Shown here piece by piece: positions 5,493 through 10,101 of a stretch of DNA of 10,101 nt (its first letter is position 1; every line of letters starts with the position of its first letter). A program made the translations under genes and the position numbers. The DNA is taken from contig MHWG01000007.1 of assembly GCA_001824005.1 (NCBI GenBank), forward strand, positions 47,676 to 57,776. The letters run 5' to 3'. Source of the DNA: Candidatus Zambryskibacteria bacterium RIFCSPLOWO2_01_FULL_47_14 (GTDB taxonomy: Bacteria; Patescibacteria; Paceibacteria; UBA9973; Zambryskibacteraceae). The notes below the pieces were generated by a model, which was given only the letters and a program-made list of their open reading frames with translations, was not told the DNA's origin and ran no database searches.

Positions 5493-5515
5493 AATAAAAA
5501 TTCTGGGGATAAGAT

Positions 5516-6283
5516 TTAAAGGACAATTCTTACTGGGCAATGATCCGAACCGAGGATGTTGTCAAGAATCTCAATAGACTTTATCTTCTTCAGCGCTTCC
5601 GGAGAGGCGAAGAAGTAATCTATCCTCCAGCCGACATTCCTGTCTCTAGCAAAACTCTTCATATCCCAGTAGGTGTAGGTCTCCGTCTTTTCGGGGTAGA
5701 AGTGGCGGAAGACGTCAACCCAGCCGTGAGAGATTACCTTGTCTATCCAGGCGCGCTCGATAGGGAGGAAGCCTATGTGCGTTTCATTCTCGCGCGGTCG
5801 GGCGAGATCTATGGCGGTGTGTGCGACATTTACGTCGCCACAGAAGATAATATTCTTATGTTTCTTGTGTAACGTATCTATGTATTCTAAAAAATAGTCG
5901 TAGAAATCGAGTTTATAGCGCAACCTCTCCGGCGCACCGCCACCGTTGGGGAAGTAGCAGTTGATGAGTATAAAATCTTTATATTCGGCCATTATCAGGC
6001 GTCCTTCTTGATCGAAGGCTTCTATGCCGAGGTCGCGAGTGACCTTGACCGGTTTCTCTTTGCTATATATAGCCACGCCGCTGTAGCCTTTCTTGACGGT
6101 GGGGAAGTGGAAGTAGGCTTGGTAGCCTTCCGGCTTGGCGAGCTCGTCCGAGAGCTGGTCAGGAGTGGCCTTAGTTTCCTGGAGGCATAGGATATCCGGT
6201 TTCATATGGAACACTTCGGCCAAATTACCCTTCTTATCCACCGCCCTTATGCCGTTTACATTCCAGGAGATGATGATAGTCAT
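5516..6283 (-). CDS. xth: Exodeoxyribonuclease III / AP endonuclease
   Basis: This 255-residue enzyme cuts DNA at abasic sites and trims 3' ends in base excision repair. It has the usual length (about 250-270) and the full EEP-family active site: N8 and N10 in SWNVNGIRA, E36 in LCLQETKA, Y110 in NCYFPNG, D150 and N152 in FCGDVNVAH, D222 in RIDYFF and D247-H248 in GSDHCPV. AHTAIDLARP and GFLPIERAW are typical of the ExoIII/ExoA branch; exoA is an equally fair symbol. Start ATG 6283 gives the standard N-terminus (MTIIISWNVNG). No Shine-Dalgarno is visible. It is divergent from the gene at 6336 across 52 bp. No terminator directly follows; the first on its strand is at 5205-5171. Confidence 0.96.
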   Translation of the reverse strand: MTIIISWNVNGIRAVDKKGNLAEVFHMKPDILCLQETKATPDQLSDELAKPEGYQAYFHFPTVKKGYSGVAIYSKEKPVKVTRDLGIEAFDQEGRLIMAEYKDFILINCYFPNGGGAPERLRYKLDFYDYFLEYIDTLHKKHKNIIFCGDVNVAHTAIDLARPRENETHIGFLPIERAWIDKVISHGWVDVFRHFYPEKTETYTYWDMKSFARDRNVGWRIDYFFASPEALKKIKSIEILDNILGSDHCPVRIVL

Positions 6284-6314
6284 GTGTTTATGGGTTCGAC
6301 TAGCTCACCATGTA

Positions 6315-6323
6315 TGTTACAAT
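6315..6323 (+). promoter_or_regulatory. Extended -10 promoter with a near-leaderless transcript
   Basis: TGTTACAAT is an extended -10 (TGn followed by TACAAT at 6318-6323). No good -35 is present, which is common for extended -10 promoters. Transcription would start near 6330, only about six bases before ATG 6336, leaving no room for a ribosome-binding site. Confidence 0.5.
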
Positions 6324-6335
6324 ATTTGAAAGTAT

Positions 6336-6794
6336 ATGACTAAGAAAACCCTTGCTTACGTATTGGTCGTGGTGATTCTTGTTTTGGCTGGATACGCCTT
6401 TTATAAAATGAAGGGTGGCAATGCCCTCTCTTCGGAAAGAGCTGCCAGTCTCGACATCGCCGAGTATTCCGTCGAAGGGCAGGTGGTCTCAATCGGGAAA
6501 GATTCTCTGGTTATCAGCACCGGCAGAGTCGAGCGCACGGAAGAGGGGAATCAATTTGTCAGTTATGAGAGAACTGTTCGCTTGGCCGATACGATACAAT
6601 TTTCCGAAAACGCGCAAAAGTCGGAGATGGGTGTCGCCAAACTTCTCCAGACTGTCAAAGTAAAGGATAGGGTGGTCTTCTACGGCCCCGGTTCCGCCAA
6701 TTCTCTTACGGAAGGAGACTTCACGGCAAATAGAGTTGATCTCATCAGCCGCGGCACTACTCCGGCCGCTCTTTCTCCTGGCGGTTCGAATTAA
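6336..6794 (+). CDS. Small membrane-anchored protein with a beta-rich outer domain
   Basis: The 152-residue product has Lys-Lys at its N-terminus and one hydrophobic helix (about residues 5-24, TLAYVLVVVILVLAGYAFY), which reads as a signal anchor with the rest outside. The soluble part has the pattern of a small beta barrel: VEGQVVSIGKDSLVIS, a charged loop, RTVRLADTIQF, VKVKDRVVFYG, then GDFTANRVDLIS. This resembles DUF5666-type OB-like domains, where a value-storing strand pattern ends with a line of the form 'GxFTAxxV'; that match is from memory and moderate. The C-terminus is a Gly/Pro/Ser tail. Its stop codon overlaps the ABC transporter start by one base (TAATG), so the two are probably translated together and the protein may serve the exporter from the outer face. 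Function is unknown. Confidence 0.75.
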   Translation: MTKKTLAYVLVVVILVLAGYAFYKMKGGNALSSERAASLDIAEYSVEGQVVSIGKDSLVISTGRVERTEEGNQFVSYERTVRLADTIQFSENAQKSEMGVAKLLQTVKVKDRVVFYGPGSANSLTEGDFTANRVDLISRGTTPAALSPGGSN

Positions 6795-8620
6795 TGAAAA
6801 GTTTTTTCTCTTTAATCAAAAACGGCAGACGTGCCTTTGGACTGGCCGTGGAATTCGCGCCAGGTCTTACTTTAGCGTTGTTTCTCATAACAATTATTTC
6901 TCATCTTGTCCCGTTATTACAGGCCAAGATTCTGGGAGATATCGTAAATAAGATTGTGGATGCCGTCGGAACAGGCGTTTCGATAGGGGTAGTGGCGCTC
7001 ATTGCCGCTTATGCAGCCATCTGGGGAGGGAGCAGGGTAATGAATGCATTCGAGCTTTATACGAACAAATTGTGGCGTGTCAGAAACGAATATGGCACCA
7101 CGATACTCTTCCTCAAGAAACGCTCCGAGATAGATCTCGCTCATTACGAAAACCCAAAGTTCCAAGACTTACTGCAGCGAGTGTCCAATCGAGATATTTG
7201 GCCGATGATCGAGATGACGGACGTTCAATTCAATATTTTCGCTAATATTGCGGTCATAGCCGCGTCGTCGATTATCGCTTCACTCATTGATTGGAGACTG
7301 TATCTGCTTGTGATTGCGGCGGCTATTCCCAGCTTCTTCGTGCAGTTTAAATACGGTCATAAAGTTTGGTCGATTTGGGCCGAACATAGCGAGAGAAAAA
7401 GGCTGTACGCTTCCTTGAGAAGTCATTTACTTGGACGCACCGGCGTGACACAATCAAAACTTCTTCAAAGCGGTTCTAAAATTCTGGAAATCATTTCCGA
7501 TCTTTTACTCTCCTTCCAGAAAGACATATGGAGAGCCGATCGCGAACGCCTTACTTGGCAAATTATGGCAAGTGTCATAACAGCTACCGGATTGGGGCTC
7601 GCTTTTTGGATGATTGTGGGCAATGCTACTGCTGGAGTCATCACTGTTGGTACCATGGTTTTCGTCATAAATGCGCTCGGACAGCTCATCGGCTCTCTCA
7701 ATCAGCTTATGAGCAACACTGCTAATCAGCTTGAAAAAAATTTGTATGTCACAGACATGTTCGCCTTACTTGACACCAGGCCGTTCGTTAAACGTGCCAA
7801 TGAACCTGTAAAATTAGGTCTCGTTCAGGCACCTGCCATAGAACTGAGGAATGTAGGTTTTAAATATGAAGGGCGAGATAATTGGGTATTGAGGAACGTC
7901 AATCTGAAGTTCTCTCCGGGAGAGAAAATTGCCTTGGTTGGCATGAACGGCGCTGGTAAAACTACGTTGGTAAAACTTCTTGGCAGAATTTATGACCCGA
8001 CGGAAGGAGATATATTGGTGAATGGCATAAATCTCAAAGATGTCGATCCAGAAGAGTGGAGCAGATACTTGTCTATACTTCTTCAAGACTACAGAAATTA
8101 CGAACTGAAGGTTAAAGAATCGATAGGCATGGGACGCACCGATCGGCTACTCGATATAGAGAAAGTGCGCGAAGCATCAGCGTATAGCGGAGCAAATGAA
8201 TTTATCGAAGAATGGGAGAACAAATATGATCAACGTCTGGGGAAGGAGTTCGAGGGAGGAGTGGAGCCGTCTCATGGGCAAAATCAAAAAATAACTCTAG
8301 CTCGGACAATTTACAGAGATGGGCTAGTAATGATATTAGACGAGCCGACTGCCTCAATCGACGCTCTCTCCGAGATGAAAATTTTCGAACAGATGGAAAA
8401 GGCGGCGGAAGACAGGACTCTTATCGTCATCACACACCGCTTCAACACCACCAAGAATTTCGACCGGATTATAGTCCTAGAGCATGGAGAAGTAGTAGAG
8501 GATGGTTCGCACAAAGAGCTTATGAAGCTGAAGAGCAAATACGCCGAAATGTTCGAAAGTCAGGCCAAGGCGTTTCGGCATGAGAAAGTGTCAGTAGAAG
8601 GAACCAACCACAGAGGATAA
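6794..8620 (+). CDS. ABC exporter half-transporter (membrane domain plus ATPase)
   Basis: This 608-residue protein is a type IV exporter of the MsbA/peptide-exporter kind, working as a dimer. The N-terminal half (about residues 20-330) holds the membrane helices; clear ones lie near 25-45, 60-80, 150-190 and 260-300. The ATPase half carries Walker A G383-MNGAGKTT, the Q-loop Q431 in LLQD, Walker B LVMILDE with D516 and E517, and the H-loop H548 in THR. The signature reads EPSHGQ (492-496) where relatives have LSGGQ or EPSGGQ: the first Gly is His, as in the degenerate LSHGH of human CFTR NBD2. No C39 peptidase domain is present, so it would not cut a leader itself. It starts at the TAATG overlap with the upstream gene. 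The substrate is unknown; the peptide-modifying enzyme downstream suggests, without proving, a peptide. Confidence 0.92.
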   Translation: MKSFFSLIKNGRRAFGLAVEFAPGLTLALFLITIISHLVPLLQAKILGDIVNKIVDAVGTGVSIGVVALIAAYAAIWGGSRVMNAFELYTNKLWRVRNEYGTTILFLKKRSEIDLAHYENPKFQDLLQRVSNRDIWPMIEMTDVQFNIFANIAVIAASSIIASLIDWRLYLLVIAAAIPSFFVQFKYGHKVWSIWAEHSERKRLYASLRSHLLGRTGVTQSKLLQSGSKILEIISDLLLSFQKDIWRADRERLTWQIMASVITATGLGLAFWMIVGNATAGVITVGTMVFVINALGQLIGSLNQLMSNTANQLEKNLYVTDMFALLDTRPFVKRANEPVKLGLVQAPAIELRNVGFKYEGRDNWVLRNVNLKFSPGEKIALVGMNGAGKTTLVKLLGRIYDPTEGDILVNGINLKDVDPEEWSRYLSILLQDYRNYELKVKESIGMGRTDRLLDIEKVREASAYSGANEFIEEWENKYDQRLGKEFEGGVEPSHGQNQKITLARTIYRDGLVMILDEPTASIDALSEMKIFEQMEKAAEDRTLIVITHRFNTTKNFDRIIVLEHGEVVEDGSHKELMKLKSKYAEMFESQAKAFRHEKVSVEGTNHRG

Positions 8621-8631
8621 ACCTTTGTGGT
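8607..8631 (+). terminator. Hairpin across the ABC transporter stop codon
   Basis: ACCACAGAGG (8607-8616) pairs with CCTTTGTGGT (8622-8631) with one G-T wobble, and loop ATAAA contains the stop codon. No T-tract follows on +, so it may be a weak or Rho-assisted terminator or a 3'-end stabiliser. Read-through into the next gene is therefore possible. Confidence 0.35.
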
Positions 8632-8726
8632 GAAAATAGAAAATAACTATTGCCATTTAATTAAATTTATGTTTGTATTAATTTCAGAGACAGATTTGAA
8701 CCATGACATAAAAAGGAAGGTTGAAG

Positions 8727-10101
8727 ATGGAAAGCAATTCCTTACCGTTAGTTCGTGCTTCATCGATCATCCGACGCCATCGGACATCTTTCCACACTCT
8801 TAATGGAAGGTTGATTCTAGAGGCGCCGCAAGACCTTGTGCGAGATCTCGTCAACCTCTGTGACGGTACCAAACGGTACGAACAAATCATGGAGGAGATC
8901 GGGGTCAAATGGGAACGAGAGTCGGTCGAACGCTTGGTTGGGTCTTTATTCGACCAAGGTGTAATCGTTGATGCTCGTTCGCTCGACAGGGATATCTGGA
9001 AAGCTGTCGAAAATCCGATGCGATTTCCGATGGCTGCTCCGGAAGAAAAAATCTCGCAGCTTGTACGTGAGGCCAAGGAGCGCCACCGCTCTGATGATCA
9101 GTATTGCGTCTACGAGTCGCAAGAGAGTCCGCTCAAGCGGTTGCTCGAGTGCAGGCGCTCGGAACGCAATTTCTCCGGTGAGTCGGTGGACTTCCAGAGT
9201 CTCATTAACATGCTCTGGAGCGCATACGGGGAATTCGAAGGGCCTGACGGCGTTTTTCGCAGGACAAGCCCGTCGGCAGGCGCATTGTACCCGCTGATGC
9301 TGCATATTGCCCTGTTTAAAGAGACTGGGAATCTGCATCCAGCTGTGTACAAAGTCTGTTATGACAATCACGGACGTGTCGGATTCAAGAGTTTGTCAGA
9401 AGACATTGATCGCGTAGCGCGAGCATACCTCAATCCTGGGGTCCTGGCTGAAGCTTGCGGCGTGATAGTCGTGAGTGGATCCTTTACTTTTCCAGGTGAG
9501 AAGTATGGGAATCGGGGCTTGCTCTACGTGCCTCTTGAGGCGGGGCATGTCGCCCAGAACATTCTTGTCTCAGCGGTCGAGTGTGGTGTTGCTACACTCG
9601 AATTAGGTGGATTTGCTGATGCGCTTCTTGCTGAAGCGCTCGAACTTCCGAAGGAGTACAAACCGCTCACAACAATTGCGTTTGGTAGGGAGGGCGGTCA
9701 GGTAGGGAAGTTCGATAAAAATCTGCAAATCAGCTGGGCGGTCCCGATGTCAGGCCGATATCGTCCCTCATTCTCCATTGCATCAGCAAAGGTCATTGAG
9801 AAACGGAGCTGGTCAAACGGGAGAGATTCTTCTCCCAAACTTGCTCTCATCAAGGCTGTTGCTGAAGCAAAAGAATGGGCAGCGTGCGGCTCGATTCCTG
9901 ATTTGGTGTCAGCACCATACACAAGACTTGAGTCAGCTGTTGATCCGAGGTCGATCATAAGGTTTCATCCGGCTCAGTATCGGACCAAGGGATTCCCGTT
10001 CTCGCCCTTTGACGAGAATGCGGAGTATGCGTGGGCATCGGGACGGGATTATGAGACGGGGGAGCAAGTTCGTATTCTTGCTGATCACGTCTATTTCCCG
10101 T
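8727..10101 (+). CDS. RRE-SagB-YcaO fusion for azole peptide (RiPP) synthesis, 5' part
   Basis: The frame stays open from ATG 8727 to the window end (458 codons). AAGGAAGG seven bases upstream is a good ribosome-binding site, the best in the window. Residues about 10-85 look like a PqqD-fold RiPP recognition element, which holds the leader of a precursor peptide (a LILEAP strand, LVNLCDGTKRYEQI helices, LFDQGVIVDA wing). Residues about 135-325 are a SagB-type FMN dehydrogenase that oxidises thiazolines/oxazolines to azoles: FMN-site RRSERNF (143-149) and TSPSAGALYP (180-189), the Lys-Tyr catalytic pair K259-Y260 in EKYGNRG, then LEAGHVAQN. From about residue 345 a YcaO cyclodehydratase begins (ATP/Mg-site helix with E380 and E383, FPFSPFD, WASGRDYETGE), cut by the window. 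In known pathways these are usually separate genes. The ABC exporter is 106 bp upstream. Assignment of SagB and YcaO is strong, of the RRE moderate. Confidence 0.88.
   Translation, partial: MESNSLPLVRASSIIRRHRTSFHTLNGRLILEAPQDLVRDLVNLCDGTKRYEQIMEEIGVKWERESVERLVGSLFDQGVIVDARSLDRDIWKAVENPMRFPMAAPEEKISQLVREAKERHRSDDQYCVYESQESPLKRLLECRRSERNFSGESVDFQSLINMLWSAYGEFEGPDGVFRRTSPSAGALYPLMLHIALFKETGNLHPAVYKVCYDNHGRVGFKSLSEDIDRVARAYLNPGVLAEACGVIVVSGSFTFPGEKYGNRGLLYVPLEAGHVAQNILVSAVECGVATLELGGFADALLAEALELPKEYKPLTTIAFGREGGQVGKFDKNLQISWAVPMSGRYRPSFSIASAKVIEKRSWSNGRDSSPKLALIKAVAEAKEWAACGSIPDLVSAPYTRLESAVDPRSIIRFHPAQYRTKGFPFSPFDENAEYAWASGRDYETGEQVRILADHVYFP

Larger units (their letters stand above)
4967..5515. 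other. 549-bp gap between yraN and xth without a clear protein gene
   Basis: From left to right the gap holds the yraN palindrome (4972-4987), an AT-rich stretch with a DnaA box (5074-5082), and a CCCC/GGGG-bounded hairpin region on - (5145-5167). After that comes a strong - strand intrinsic terminator (5171-5205), a structured stretch, and a - strand promoter candidate (5465-5492). Short ORFs occur on both strands, none with a recognisable family. Confidence 0.6.

Noticed and set aside
5321..5497. A 58-codon + strand frame, very rich in Arg and Lys, in the yraN-xth gap
   Set aside because: It looks a little like a small ribosomal or RNA-binding protein, but I recognise no family. There is no ribosome-binding site at a useful distance, and the stretch overlaps the minus-strand RNA candidate. 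Kept out as too uncertain.
5258..5526. Two overlapping - strand frames of 75 and 79 codons after xth
   Set aside because: Different frames over the same DNA, no recognisable domain, no ribosome-binding site. One starts with TTG inside the xth end.
8650..8681. Promoter for the RiPP synthase: TTGCCA with TATTAA
   Set aside because: The -35 is good but the spacing is 20 bases and the -10 matches only four of six positions in an AT-rich stretch; not strong enough to annotate.
1..10101. Alternative genetic code (UGA as Gly or Trp), as in some CPR groups
   Set aside because: No gene here needs an in-frame UGA to be read through. UGA is also not used as a stop in eight genes, but eight is too few to conclude anything.
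1..10101. CRISPR arrays, insertion sequences or integrase/attachment sites next to the tRNA array
   Set aside because: No spaced direct repeats, transposase or integrase frames, or tRNA 3'-end duplications were found.

Overview
The window looks like a piece of a compact bacterial chromosome. My best guess is a Candidate Phyla Radiation / Patescibacteria genome of the parcubacterial type. The signs are short intergenic gaps, almost no Shine-Dalgarno sequences, tRNA genes mostly without an encoded CCA end, and housekeeping proteins of the usual lengths with CPR-like wording. No database search was possible, so this is inference. All eight complete or 3'-complete genes end in TAA or TAG. No gene needs UGA to be read as an amino acid, so the standard bacterial code fits.

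Left part (1-2454): the 3' end of clpP (protease subunit), then rny (RNase Y, the membrane-anchored endonuclease that starts mRNA decay) and an HU-family nucleoid protein gene. All three are on the + strand. A terminator-like hairpin follows clpP, a promoter precedes the HU gene, and an AT-rich two-way terminator separates the HU gene from the convergent cca gene.

Middle (2453-4552): cca (CCA-adding enzyme) on the - strand carries an in-frame 63-nt, highly structured palindromic insertion. Twelve bases upstream, in the same direction, lies tRNA-Arg(UCG). Diverging from it is a five-tRNA array on +: Gly(GCC), Pro(CGG), Pro(UGG), Pro(GGG), Gly(UCC). This covers all three proline anticodons. Five of the six tRNAs need CCA added after transcription, which is the product of the neighbouring gene. 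tRNA-Pro(CGG) has changes at both partners of the elbow pair 18-55.

Right-middle (4553-6283): yraN (UPF0102 nuclease-fold protein) and xth/exoA (AP endonuclease/exonuclease III), both on -. The 549-bp gap between them holds a 16-bp perfect palindrome at the yraN start, a consensus DnaA box, and a promoter-to-terminator unit on the - strand that could make a ~290-nt RNA with no clear ORF.

Right part (6336-10101): a + strand unit of a small membrane-anchored protein overlapping by one base with a full-length ABC exporter half-transporter. After a 106-bp gap comes a long gene, cut by the window edge. It encodes a three-part fusion: an N-terminal PqqD/RRE-like peptide-binding domain, a SagB-type FMN azoline dehydrogenase and the beginning of a YcaO cyclodehydratase. 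This is the hallmark chemistry of thiazole/oxazole-modified peptides (linear azol(in)e-containing RiPPs), packed into one polypeptide. With the exporter just upstream, it is the strongest candidate here for an undescribed system. The precursor peptide is not convincingly visible and probably lies beyond the right edge.
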